A DNA stretch of 34,277 nucleotides from Bacilli bacterium (GCA_024680795.1 JAILBR010000036.1:1-34277); one strand, 5' to 3'. Counted from the stretch's first letter, positions 23,830-33,952 are shown. Notes: generated from the sequence alone by a model not told the origin. Translations and numbers: made by a program.

Positions 23830-26800
23830 TTAGCCAACGATGTTTTTGACGCTATATGTTCCTAATAGGACACCAACGAATTTACCGTTTGTAGCGCTTG
23901 CAGCTGCCATTGGATCCATATAGTAAGATAAGAAATTACCGCTTACTACTTTTTGGATATTTGTTTGATCAACAGCAGCGTTGATGTTACCACCATCAAA
24001 TAATGCAACATCATCACCTTCTGCGGCTTTTGCGTATGGGACTGCACCAGCGCCACCATTAACGTAAACCAATCCACCAGCAGAGCTTTCAATAATGATA
24101 GGAGCAAATGCACCAGGAACAATGGTTGTTGTTGGTGGATATGGATTTGGATTATCATGTTTTGCAACTTTAGCCATATTTAATAATCCGGTCTCATTAC
24201 CATTTGTAATGGTGAAACTACCTGTTAGATTCTCATCAATATTATTTGCGAATCTATGCGCACAAATGTCGATAACAAGGAAGTTGCAGAATCCGTTTTC
24301 ATTATCTTTTAAGCAAGTTGTTTTTGCATCAAAGTCAATTTGTTGTTGAGCAGCATTTTGTCTAATTCCAGCAGATAATAATCCGAACCATCCGCTTGCG
24401 CCTAAAGTTGGATCACCAACATTAATGAGCTGTTGTTGCACTAAGTCTTTGGAACCTGCGTGTCCTTCAAACCATGCTTCTGCACCTGTAACAGGGTTAT
24501 TAAGATATGTGTTATTTGCCACACCAACTGTTTGATAATGGCTAACACCGTGGTCAACTTGTGCATTATCTGTTGGGTTTTCATCCATTAAGATGAGTGG
24601 TCCGCCAGCTCTATTGAACCAAGAATCATTAATTTCATTATCTTTTGTTCCAAAGAAGTATAAGGCAGAGTTGTATGAGTTATAAATCTTTGATTTATTA
24701 ATTGTTAATGATGTTAATTCTCTTTGCACAGCACTGTGTTTGTCAGACATTACACCTGAGAATGTATTTACTAAAATAGTATTTTCAAGTGTTAAGCCAG
24801 CACCTCTACTTTTGAAACCAAAGTAACTACCTTTATTCAATTTTGTTACTTTATCGCTATCACTTAATCCACCATTACCAATGATATTAAGATTTCTAAC
24901 GGTGACGTCGCTTGAACCATTATTCCATTCATCACTGTAGTCTGGTACATCGGTATTAATACCAAATAATTGTGCGTGAGCACCTTGGTTAGCTTGACCG
25001 TTAACCAATAATAAATGTGGATCTTTATCGCTTTCTTCATAATCCATAAATGCAACTGGTTTAAATTCGGATGCGTTAAGTGAGAAATAGTTACCTTCAA
25101 TGGCGAAATCATTATCAGTACTTCCATAAGTATTTCTTGAGAAAATAGTACCATAATCTCTTGGCGTACCAATTAAATAATCTTTGGCTTCATCAGCGCT
25201 TTCAAAGCCAATGTCTTGCCACCACTGATTAAAGTCTGCTGCGTATCCAGTTAAGTATGCTTCAATTTCTGCTGTGGTATAAATAGCGGAAGATGGCAAC
25301 ACGTCTGATGTAACAGCAATGTCATTATGTAAGATGATTCCACCTTCAACGTTAAGGCCATCCACGCCAGCCCCTTTACGAATGTCGGTCCAATCGATTG
25401 GGTTTTCTCCTGGAATATGGTTATCGAATAATGATAATTCGCCTAATGTATAAGCGTTATATCCTTCAACAACGATAAATTCAAATGATGTAGTACATGC
25501 TTCTCTATCTTTTGTTGAAATATAGTAACTTGAACTTTCTGTTGGTGTAACAGTTAGTCTTAATTTCTTGCCAATTGCAGCATCCTTAAATTCGTATTCA
25601 TTTCCTTCTACATCAGCGTAGTCTGCTAGGGCTGCTGGTTTGAATTCGCCATTATCAAAGACTTCTAATGATTTATCATAAGTTAAAGCGCTATAGACTT
25701 CGGCTTCGCTTGTAATAGCAGTTGGAGTGAATTTAAATTTACCTTGATTGCCAACTTTATAAACCTGTTTATCAGATTCATCTTCGTCATATTCAAAGAA
25801 CTTACCAGAACTTAATTCACTTCCGTTTTCATAAAGCTTTTCAGTTGAATCTAATGATTCTAACTTTGATTCATAAGACTGAATAGAAAGTGGCTTGGTG
25901 ATAGATGTAATTCTTGTTAAATCAGGAGAAACAACGTGAATATTACATGTTGCAGTCTTACTACCATCTTCAGTTGTAACTGTAATAACAGCGTCGCCTT
26001 CACTGACAGCAGTAACTAAACCGTTTTGTGAAACCTTTGCAACTGTATTATCACTTGTTGACCAGGAAACGTTCTTATTTGCAGCGTTTGCAGGTGTAAC
26101 AGTTGCCACTAATTCGAGTGTTTCTTTTGCCGCTAATTGTTTGCTTGTTTCATTTAATGAAACGCCACTAACTGCGACAGGAATAACTTGGATTGTCACT
26201 TCTTTAAAGACAGAAGGATCTTGAACAGACATAACTTTAATTTTAGCTGTTCCTAAACCGACTGCACTGATGTGACCTGTTGAATCGACAATAACAGCGT
26301 CTGTGTTATTTGATAAGAATGAGACTGCTTTATTTGTTGCGTTAGCAGGTAAAACTTCAACAGCTAAGTTTTCAGATGTACCTAATGGCATTTTATCTGG
26401 AGCACCGGAAACATTGATTTCAGAGACGTGTGTGACTGGATCAACGACATGAATTGTGCATTGATTTGATTCAACATTGCCATCTTCGCTCTTGGCTTTG
26501 ACAACAACATCACCAACTTCAGCACCAGCGCTAATTTGGTAAACGTTATCTGATAATTTGGTTAATGTTGCAGCAGTTCCGCTAACAACTTCAAATGTAA
26601 CCTTTTGGTTAGCAGGAAGTGTACCAGCTTCGTTTGCTAATGTAGCAACGATTGTTTCTTTTTCATTTAAGTTAACGTTAACACTTTCTGGAATAGTGAC
26701 AGTTTTAACATGACCTTCGCCACTTCTTGGAAGAACTGTAACATTACATGTTGATTTCTTTTCTGGATTGTCTTCGCTTGTAGCGGTAATAACTGCAGTA

Positions 26801-27615
26801 CCTTCGTTTAACGCTGTAACAGCACCAGTTAAACTATCAACATTTACAACTCCTTCTGGTGCAACTGAGAATGTAACTTTCTTATTAGTTGCATCTTCTG
26901 GAGCAATTGTGGCCACTAATGTTTCTTTGTCAGCAGTTGACATATTAAGTGTTTGCTTATTTAATGTAACGTCTGTAACTGCTTTATAATCGTCAATAAC
27001 TTCGATTTCTTTAGTGGCAGTTTTGGTTTCATCATCATTTGATGTAGCAGTGATAGTGACTGTTCCTTTTGTAAGCCCAGTAACAACACCATTAGCGTTA
27101 ACTGATGCGATTTCTGGATGATCACTTGACCATGATACAGTTCTATCGGTTGCGTCATCAGGTGTGACTGATGCGGTTAAAGCAATCATTTCACCTTTTT
27201 TAACTGAATCAGCTCCTGAAATTGCGACTGATGTGACGTGGATAGTTCTATCTTTCTTTGTAACTGTAACAGTACAAGTTGCTTGAACTGTAGAACCTTC
27301 TTCTTTGCTTTTGACAGTAATTGTAGCTGTGCCTTCTCCAATACCTCTTACAACACCAGAAGCACTAACAACAGCAACATCTTCATTACTACTTAACCAA
27401 TCTAGTAGTTTGACTGTTGCGTTTTCTGGAGCAATAGTAGCAGTAAGGCTTGCTTTTCCTTGCTCTTCAACAGATAAAGTTTGTTTATCTAAAGTAATGC
27501 CTGTAACTTTAATGGTTTCAGGAGTAACAGGAGTGTTGCCGCCATTATTACAACTTATCATTGCCATCGAAGCAGCAATACCCATAAGAGCAAGACTTGC
27601 TTTTTTAAACTTCAT
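23830..27615 (-). CDS. Large surface lipoprotein: six BIG2-like Ig repeats plus a C-terminal beta-helix-like region
   Basis: Lipoprotein-type signal 'KKASLALMGIAASMAMISC'; six tandem ~85-aa units with the pattern 'VTGITLDKQTL...LTATIAPENAT...VSWSSDxxxVASVxxxGxVTGLxxGTxTITATS'; C-terminus with repeated 'NxxIxN/LxxNTILxN' runs. Shine-Dalgarno 'agaaagga'. Confidence 0.88.
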   Translation of the reverse strand: MKFKKASLALMGIAASMAMISCNNGGNTPVTPETIKVTGITLDKQTLSVEEQGKASLTATIAPENATVKLLDWLSSNEDVAVVSASGVVRGIGEGTATITVKSKEEGSTVQATCTVTVTKKDRTIHVTSVAISGADSVKKGEMIALTASVTPDDATDRTVSWSSDHPEIASVNANGVVTGLTKGTVTITATSNDDETKTATKEIEVIDDYKAVTDVTLNKQTLNMSTADKETLVATIAPEDATNKKVTFSVAPEGVVNVDSLTGAVTALNEGTAVITATSEDNPEKKSTCNVTVLPRSGEGHVKTVTIPESVNVNLNEKETIVATLANEAGTLPANQKVTFEVVSGTAATLTKLSDNVYQISAGAEVGDVVVKAKSEDGNVESNQCTIHVVDPVTHVSEINVSGAPDKMPLGTSENLAVEVLPANATNKAVSFLSNNTDAVIVDSTGHISAVGLGTAKIKVMSVQDPSVFKEVTIQVIPVAVSGVSLNETSKQLAAKETLELVATVTPANAANKNVSWSTSDNTVAKVSQNGLVTAVSEGDAVITVTTEDGSKTATCNIHVVSPDLTRITSITKPLSIQSYESKLESLDSTEKLYENGSELSSGKFFEYDEDESDKQVYKVGNQGKFKFTPTAITSEAEVYSALTYDKSLEVFDNGEFKPAALADYADVEGNEYEFKDAAIGKKLRLTVTPTESSSYYISTKDREACTTSFEFIVVEGYNAYTLGELSLFDNHIPGENPIDWTDIRKGAGVDGLNVEGGIILHNDIAVTSDVLPSSAIYTTAEIEAYLTGYAADFNQWWQDIGFESADEAKDYLIGTPRDYGTIFSRNTYGSTDNDFAIEGNYFSLNASEFKPVAFMDYEESDKDPHLLLVNGQANQGAHAQLFGINTDVPDYSDEWNNGSSDVTVRNLNIIGNGGLSDSDKVTKLNKGSYFGFKSRGAGLTLENTILVNTFSGVMSDKHSAVQRELTSLTINKSKIYNSYNSALYFFGTKDNEINDSWFNRAGGPLILMDENPTDNAQVDHGVSHYQTVGVANNTYLNNPVTGAEAWFEGHAGSKDLVQQQLINVGDPTLGASGWFGLLSAGIRQNAAQQQIDFDAKTTCLKDNENGFCNFLVIDICAHRFANNIDENLTGSFTITNGNETGLLNMAKVAKHDNPNPYPPTTTIVPGAFAPIIIESSAGGLVYVNGGAGAVPYAKAAEGDDVALFDGGNINAAVDQTNIQKVVSGNFLSYYMDPMAAASATNGKFVGVLLGTYSVKNIVG

Positions 27616-27687
27616 AATAGTTTTTTCCTTTCTTTAATAAATTAATATATATTCTTCGCGAACGGAGTAATATACAATTCTAATTAC

Positions 27688-28203
27688 TTACCATTTTATA
27701 CAAATGGTCATTTTGATTGCAGAGCCATCATTTGTGCTGAGCAATACTTCATAAAATCCGCTTGTTGAGTCTGCTTTAAGTGTGATTTCTCCTTTCTGAT
27801 CTACTTCAATGTAGTCCGATTTACTTTTATCGACATAATACGTAAGTGTTTTATCACTAACTTCTCCTTTTGAGGAATATGGCTCTGCAGAAAGAGTTAA
27901 TTTGCCACCTACCGTAAACAAATAGTCATAATCCTTTATGTCATAAATATATGGATATCTATTTAGTAAGACTTCTGAATCTGGATTATATTCCGGATTG
28001 TACCTTACTTCATAGATTACCGCCCCGTTTTCAATGTGTTCGTGTGGTAATTCTGGGAATTTGTCATCTCCTTCGAATCTAAACACGATACTTTCTGCAA
28101 TAATTGGTGGGTTTTGTGTTTCTGCTTGATAGCCTAAAAACGCAACAAGAACGATAGATAAGAGATATACTAAAGCAGTGAGAATAATTACTGATTTTTT
28201 CAT
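27688..28203 (-). CDS. Hypothetical membrane-anchored extracytoplasmic protein
   Basis: N-terminal TM 'MKKSVIILTALVYLLSIVLVAFLGY' then a beta-rich domain; Shine-Dalgarno 'gagaaagggg'. The ORF-track start at 28227 overlaps the upstream gene; ATG 28203 is preferred. Confidence 0.75.
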   Translation of the reverse strand: MKKSVIILTALVYLLSIVLVAFLGYQAETQNPPIIAESIVFRFEGDDKFPELPHEHIENGAVIYEVRYNPEYNPDSEVLLNRYPYIYDIKDYDYLFTVGGKLTLSAEPYSSKGEVSDKTLTYYVDKSKSDYIEVDQKGEITLKADSTSGFYEVLLSTNDGSAIKMTICIKW

Positions 28204-28204
28204 A

Positions 28205-30331
28205 CTAGTCTCTACCCCTTTCTCCACGTGAAGTGCGATAGCCTTTAATCTTTAATAAGAATAAAGCAATTCTTGCAGCGAGGAATACAAAGCCTACCAA
28301 CGCAATTTTGTAGAAGGCATTCATAATGTTTTCTTTAATAAAGAAATAAGAAATAAATGTGAATATAGCGGTAACAACAAAAGCTAAAACAGTGGAAATG
28401 GTTTCATTTGGATTAGTAATGTTGCCTTCGCCAGTCTCACTATATAACCTATCTTGTGGATTCATGTAATCTAATTCAGCAGACCAGATTAAATGCCCAA
28501 TATATAGACATGCAATTCCAATAAAGAGCATGCTTGGTTTAATGAATTTTTGAGTGAAATCACTTGCGTAGTATTTATATAAAATACATGTAACAAGAAT
28601 CGATAACGTCACAATCACCCCACGAATTACAAGTTTAGTGGTCAACATTTTGATGTAATTAACTGGTGCCGCTTTAAGTAAATATGCGCTTTCGCCTTCC
28701 CTAGAATAAATGGATGCAAATATGACGTTACTACTAAGTGGGATTAGGCAAATAATCAAAATATTAAACATGATTGTTAAACCTACACCCATGAATGAAG
28801 TGTTGATTGACGCAAAAAGTTTATTCAATAATGCAATCGCAATTGGAGTGATTATAAATAGTGTGTAGTTACTAACGATGCTACCTGGTGTACGGATATC
28901 TAGCAAGATATCTTTCCATAAAGCAGACAAGAACGCTGTCTTTGTTTCGTTCTGCTTTTTCAAATAGTTTGGATCATAACATTCAACATTAGTCATTCCA
29001 ATTGATCTAGCTAAAACTAGGTGGTTAACTTCGTTTCTTGTTTCGACAAAATATCCAATTTTATATTTTTCAACAAATTCTTCTACATTAACTACCATAA
29101 AGTCCATGTTAAGTTGCCTTTTAAGAAGACTAAGAATCCTCTTTGTAGATACTTTGTTCTTTTTAAATATTTCTTCATTTTTAACAAGTTCATTTAATGC
29201 TTTTTCAAATTTGATTCTTAATTCGATGAGTTGTCTGCTATTTAACTCATAACCGTCAACAGGGACAAATGCATCAATGTAGGATGATTTAATCTTTGAT
29301 TTGCTCCTTGCAAAATTATGGAAAATAATTTTCTTATTATATTCAAATGGCTTGACTGCAATCTTATAAAATAGTGGTTTAGCAAGTAAATAAGCAAGAG
29401 CGAGTAAAATGGCTAATGAGCCAATTAAACCGAGCAAATAAAAGCCAGAATTAGCGGTAAACACTTTAGAAATAAGTGCAGGACTATCGTTTTCAACTGT
29501 GGCTCCGATTGTCAAAGCAGATACACAATATAGAGGATATAGCCACATTTCAAATTGGTTTGCAAAATCGACTAGTGCAGGACAATAAATACTATTCCAG
29601 TTCATAATGAAGTGCAAGTTTTCTGGAATCATATTAATGAAGTAGAACAATACCGCTGTTAACGCAATTAATAAAACTAACATAGCCATATCTTGTAAGA
29701 ATGGTCTCTTAGTTAAGAACATTTTAACTAGCATATATGGAATGGATATAACTGACGCTATTGCGACAGGAATTAGGGCAATTAAGAAGAACATCAAAAT
29801 AACCCAGGGGAAATACCAGATACTAAATTTAAAGACGATTCCATATGCCAAGAACATTGGAATTAAATAGATAATTGATTTGATTAATTCTAGTAGGTAG
29901 AACACTAGTAGTTTTGATAGGAAAACAATACTAGGTTTTACTGGGTAGGAGAGCAAGACTAAGTTGTCTTTACTAAAGTAAAGAGAATTAGTTAATTTTG
30001 CAGTACATGATACGATCGACAATAAAGTCATCGTAATAAAGAATAAGTTAAATACAGAAATAGGAACGCCGGCAAATGTGCCAAATACCGATAGCTTATT
30101 CATTAATGTAAACACAATTGAAATAGCAGCAGTGACCACTACAAATAGGACAATATAGAGGATTAACTTAGTTAAAGCGCCCTTCTTATCGGCTTTGAAA
30201 GAGAAATTGAGTTTATCTTTAAGCTGCATAACGGTCAACGTCCAAAGACCCGCGTATTTACGCTTAAAGAAACCTCCTATAGGGGTGAAAATATTCTTAA
30301 AGAAGTTACTAATTCCTCTTAATACTTTCAT
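28205..30331 (-). CDS. ABC exporter permease-like multi-TM protein
   Basis: 708-aa polytopic protein immediately downstream of an ABC ATPase gene; 'NSLYFSKDNLVLLSYPVKPSIVFLSKLL' is typical of ABC-2/putative ABC exporter permeases. Confidence 0.8.
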   Translation of the reverse strand: MKVLRGISNFFKNIFTPIGGFFKRKYAGLWTLTVMQLKDKLNFSFKADKKGALTKLILYIVLFVVVTAAISIVFTLMNKLSVFGTFAGVPISVFNLFFITMTLLSIVSCTAKLTNSLYFSKDNLVLLSYPVKPSIVFLSKLLVFYLLELIKSIIYLIPMFLAYGIVFKFSIWYFPWVILMFFLIALIPVAIASVISIPYMLVKMFLTKRPFLQDMAMLVLLIALTAVLFYFINMIPENLHFIMNWNSIYCPALVDFANQFEMWLYPLYCVSALTIGATVENDSPALISKVFTANSGFYLLGLIGSLAILLALAYLLAKPLFYKIAVKPFEYNKKIIFHNFARSKSKIKSSYIDAFVPVDGYELNSRQLIELRIKFEKALNELVKNEEIFKKNKVSTKRILSLLKRQLNMDFMVVNVEEFVEKYKIGYFVETRNEVNHLVLARSIGMTNVECYDPNYLKKQNETKTAFLSALWKDILLDIRTPGSIVSNYTLFIITPIAIALLNKLFASINTSFMGVGLTIMFNILIICLIPLSSNVIFASIYSREGESAYLLKAAPVNYIKMLTTKLVIRGVIVTLSILVTCILYKYYASDFTQKFIKPSMLFIGIACLYIGHLIWSAELDYMNPQDRLYSETGEGNITNPNETISTVLAFVVTAIFTFISYFFIKENIMNAFYKIALVGFVFLAARIALFLLKIKGYRTSRGERGRD

Positions 30332-30334
30332 AAT

Positions 30335-32692
30335 TTACTCGTCTAAATCTCCGTTATCATGAATCATGCTTAAATAGAAGGCTTCTAATCCTTCTGGATG
30401 TTCTTTTTCAATTTGTTCCATACTAGAACGATAGACAATTTGTCCTTTTTTGATAATTGCAATATCTGTACATAATTTTTCGACGACATCAATAATATGG
30501 CTTGAGAAAAAAACGATATTTCCTGCTTTAGCATGTTGAATCATACATTGTTTGACTTGGAAGATAGATTGTGGATCTAGACCAGTTAGTGGTTCGTCAA
30601 GAATCCATACCTTTGGGTCGTGCACTAAAGCAGCAATAATCGCAATTTTTTGTTTCATACCATGCGAATATGTTTGCATACGGTTATCAAATGCTTGGTT
30701 TAATTCGAATAGGTTGACGTATTTTTCAATACGGATGTCTCTATCTTCTCTACTGACATGATATAGATCAGCAATGTAATTGATATATTCTCTACCAGTT
30801 AATTTTTCATATAATGCGTAGTGGTCAGGAACATATCCGATTAAACTTTTAGCTTTAACGCTTTCCGTTGCAGCATCATGACCGCAAACAAAGATATTTC
30901 CACTTGTGACTGGTTGAATACCAATCGCAGATTTGATACATGTTGATTTTCCTGCTCCGTTTGGGCCAAGGAATCCAAAGATTTGGCCGCCTTTGACTTC
31001 TAAATTGACTTCTTTAGCGGACAAAACAGGTGAATTGCCATATCTCTTTGAGAAGTTTTCAAATACAAGACTTACTTCATCTGGATTTAAGTCTTTTTCG
31101 GTAAGAGATTCCATTTTTCTTCTTTCTTTCATAGTCAAATTCTCTTTTCTTGCTACTAAAAGCATATTTCTAAGTTCGATATGGCTGTCTGCTATTCTAA
31201 AGAATAGTGAATAGATGAACCATACCGCAAAAGCGATAGCAATATAAACACCAAAGTAAATGGCTTGATATGGAGGTCTAATGACAAAGACGAGATCACC
31301 CCATTGCCATTTTGCAACTTTACTTAATAGTTCTTCCGCCTCTATGTCGCTCATTAATTTTGATGCGATAAAGTCGTTATTAATAAAGAAGTAATCGGTG
31401 CCAGAACCAACAATGTCTGGATTATAACCAGGCACATAGTTAGATAACCATGCATTGGCGAACATAATAATAACGAAATATAAGCCAAAGAATCCAAGCG
31501 ACCATAACATTTGTTTGAATTTAGCTCTTTCAAATACTTTCAAAGCAACACAAAGTAGTGGCATCGCAAAAGCGGCCCAGTGATTGTACCAATATAAAAC
31601 AACATTTGGAGCGTAAATATTCAACATCTCACCTGTATTAGGCATCAATATTGCACACACAGCACCAAAAACGTTGATGAAATAGGTGAAATAGAATAGT
31701 CTCTTAAAATTAAATGCAATACAAATAGGAACAACGAATAAAGCAGTGTGACATAAGTGAATTGGCAATGTATTAACGTCGATTTTTAATACCCCATCTG
31801 CATAATAGAACAAATAATTAGCGTTATATCTGCCCATGAAGCACATTAAACATCCAGCGGAAATAGCAATAAGAGCACTTTTTCTTAAGTTAAGTTCGCT
31901 ATTACGTAATGTGAAATAAACAAGGAATGTTAAGAATATCATGAAGTAGATTGTCAATCTGTGAGTAAAAGATAAATCATATATTCTTAAAGATGTTTGA
32001 TATGTTCCAAACAAGATTCCGTCGGTTGGGAATAGTGTTGATAATGTGTTAATTGGTAATGTGGCAAAGAAGATCATGAGCCATAATCCGTATGCCTTCA
32101 ATATGTCCTTATGATTTGGAAATAATATCTCTTCTCTATATTCCGCTGCCATAATAATTGCAGAAGCAAAAATGAAGCCCACCTGCATAGAGAGTAAAAT
32201 ATTGCGATAATCAACTTGTAGGTTACCATTTAATGCATTACAAATATTGAATAAGAAAACGAATTCAAGAAAAGCGACAGGTAAAGCGATATATTTATTT
32301 ATCACTTTAGCGGTTCTAGAAGGGAAAAATGGGATTAATAGGGCAATCAACGCTGCTGGATATTGTAGAGCAGCTCCAAACCATGCAAGGAAATTAAGGA
32401 ATCTATTGTCCCCGTATGGCGTGCCCAATAAATTAACGCACCCGTACGCAGGATTTAATGAGCCGGGTGTTTCACCGTTTTTTGTGATCATGGCACCATT
32501 ATTATGGAAGAAAGCACCAATGATAAAGACGATTGCTAATAAAGCTACTATTCTAGTGAACCATGTTTTAATTTTCTGGACTGCTTGTTGATTATTTATC
32601 CTGAGTGAAGAAACCTTTACGAATAAGGTGTAACCTAGACTTGGGACAAGCAAACAGATTGATGCAGTTAAATAAAGAATAAATACGTTCAT
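30335..32692 (-). CDS. Fusion of a YwaF-like polytopic membrane domain with an ABC transporter ATPase domain
   Basis: N-terminal ~530 aa multi-TM ('LPIHLCHTALFVVPICIAFN...YNHWAAFAMPLLCVAL'); C-terminal ATPase with Walker A 'GPNGAGKST', signature 'YSHGMKQK', Walker B 'VWILDEPLTGLD' and H-loop 'SSHI'. Confidence 0.85.
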   Translation of the reverse strand: MNVFILYLTASICLLVPSLGYTLFVKVSSLRINNQQAVQKIKTWFTRIVALLAIVFIIGAFFHNNGAMITKNGETPGSLNPAYGCVNLLGTPYGDNRFLNFLAWFGAALQYPAALIALLIPFFPSRTAKVINKYIALPVAFLEFVFLFNICNALNGNLQVDYRNILLSMQVGFIFASAIIMAAEYREEILFPNHKDILKAYGLWLMIFFATLPINTLSTLFPTDGILFGTYQTSLRIYDLSFTHRLTIYFMIFLTFLVYFTLRNSELNLRKSALIAISAGCLMCFMGRYNANYLFYYADGVLKIDVNTLPIHLCHTALFVVPICIAFNFKRLFYFTYFINVFGAVCAILMPNTGEMLNIYAPNVVLYWYNHWAAFAMPLLCVALKVFERAKFKQMLWSLGFFGLYFVIIMFANAWLSNYVPGYNPDIVGSGTDYFFINNDFIASKLMSDIEAEELLSKVAKWQWGDLVFVIRPPYQAIYFGVYIAIAFAVWFIYSLFFRIADSHIELRNMLLVARKENLTMKERRKMESLTEKDLNPDEVSLVFENFSKRYGNSPVLSAKEVNLEVKGGQIFGFLGPNGAGKSTCIKSAIGIQPVTSGNIFVCGHDAATESVKAKSLIGYVPDHYALYEKLTGREYINYIADLYHVSREDRDIRIEKYVNLFELNQAFDNRMQTYSHGMKQKIAIIAALVHDPKVWILDEPLTGLDPQSIFQVKQCMIQHAKAGNIVFFSSHIIDVVEKLCTDIAIIKKGQIVYRSSMEQIEKEHPEGLEAFYLSMIHDNGDLDE

Positions 32693-33163
32693 ATCTTTTT
32701 CGCCGCATTATGCTAGCACATACGCGTATAAGTGTCAAATGTGTAAAAATTCAAAATTCTTAAACTTTTTCGAAAAAATGACCTTTTGCGAGGAAATAAT
32801 ACTAAAAAATCGCATAAAATTTTTATTTTTTTGTTTTTTTGAAGAAGTTGTATTTGATGTCATAAAGATAGCGGTGTCTACTTTTTTGAGCCTATATTTG
32901 ACGTTATGACAAACGCAAAAATGTATATGAATATGACGCTTTTCATGTCATTCAGATGGTCTTTGATTGTCAAATGATGCTTGTTGTTAATCTTTGTGCG
33001 AAAAGATAAATTTATTCCAAAGTCTTTTAAAAACCAATTCGATTCTTGAGCTGCGTATTATAAATGAAAAAAATGTAATTAGTAGGTTATTTATCCTTTT
33101 AAAAAAACAAACATTTATGTCCTAAATATTACATTATCATTAACTCTAGTTTTGTATTCTTGT

Positions 33164-33169
33164 TATAAT
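33164..33169 (+). promoter_or_regulatory. Extended -10 TGT-TATAAT, 6 nt upstream of the lgt ATG at 33176 (putative leaderless promoter)
   Basis: cTTGTTATAAT-acaacc-ATG; no Shine-Dalgarno sequence. Confidence 0.6.
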
Positions 33170-33175
33170 ACAACC

Positions 33176-33952
33176 ATGTATCCGAATCTATTTGGCATCG
33201 AAGGCTCATCAATGGCTATCATGATGGGAATTGGGGCAATCGTCGCAGTCCTAGTTACTTTCCTTTTTCTTAGGAAGCACGGCTTAGATACCAGAAACAA
33301 GATCATTGATTATTTTATAGTAGTCTTGGCAACTATTTTTATGGGTATACTTTTTGCTATGCTCTTTGAGAACATCTATGAAGCAATTAAACACTCAATT
33401 AATGGAGAACCTCAAGCTTGGACTTGGAATAAGACCTTCTATGGTGGCTTATTTGGTGGAGTAGCAACTTTCTTACTAGTATATCGCTTCTATTATCTAA
33501 GAAATAACCCCCCTATTATTAAGGAAGTGCTTAAAATTGCTCCATCCGCGATATGTTTTGGGCATGGCATTGGCAGATTGGGATGTTTTTTAAATGGATG
33601 TTGCTATGGATTAGAAACAGAATCACCTCTTGGAATGTATTTTCCAGGGCATGATCATAAAGTTTTTCCAACTCAATTATATGAGATGGTGTTCTTATTA
33701 ATTCTTGCTACGATATTATTAGTATTAGCGTTTAAAGAAATCACTGTTTATACAATGCCTATTTACTTATTATCTTATGGTATATTTAGATTCCTCATTG
33801 AATTTATTCGTGGTGATGAAAGAGGGCAACTTCAAGGCCTTTCCCCATCTCAATACTGGTGCATTTCGCTAGTCATTGCTTCTATAGTGTTATATATTAT
33901 ATATAAGAAAGTAATTTTCCCTAAGGAAGAAGAACCAGCGAATGAGATTTAG
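33176..33952 (+). CDS. lgt: Prolipoprotein diacylglyceryl transferase
   Basis: 'GGLFGGVATFLLVYRFYY', 'GHGIGRLGCFLNGCCYG' and 'FPTQLYEMV...FLIEFIRGDERG' are the Lgt signature. The ORF-track start 33152 lies upstream of the -10 box; ATG 33176 is preferred. Confidence 0.95.
   Translation: MYPNLFGIEGSSMAIMMGIGAIVAVLVTFLFLRKHGLDTRNKIIDYFIVVLATIFMGILFAMLFENIYEAIKHSINGEPQAWTWNKTFYGGLFGGVATFLLVYRFYYLRNNPPIIKEVLKIAPSAICFGHGIGRLGCFLNGCCYGLETESPLGMYFPGHDHKVFPTQLYEMVFLLILATILLVLAFKEITVYTMPIYLLSYGIFRFLIEFIRGDERGQLQGLSPSQYWCISLVIASIVLYIIYKKVIFPKEEEPANEI

Noticed and set aside
24864-25172. Alternative-frame ORFs within the BIG2 lipoprotein (also 26961-27158, 23946-24167 and plus-strand ORFs 26768-26989, 27305-27637)
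   Set aside because: Products of the repetitive, biased codon composition of the large gene.
25908-27510. BIG2 tandem repeats as a DNA repeat or CRISPR-like array
   Set aside because: Repetition is at the protein-domain level (~85 aa) with divergent nucleotide sequence; no short identical direct repeats with spacers.
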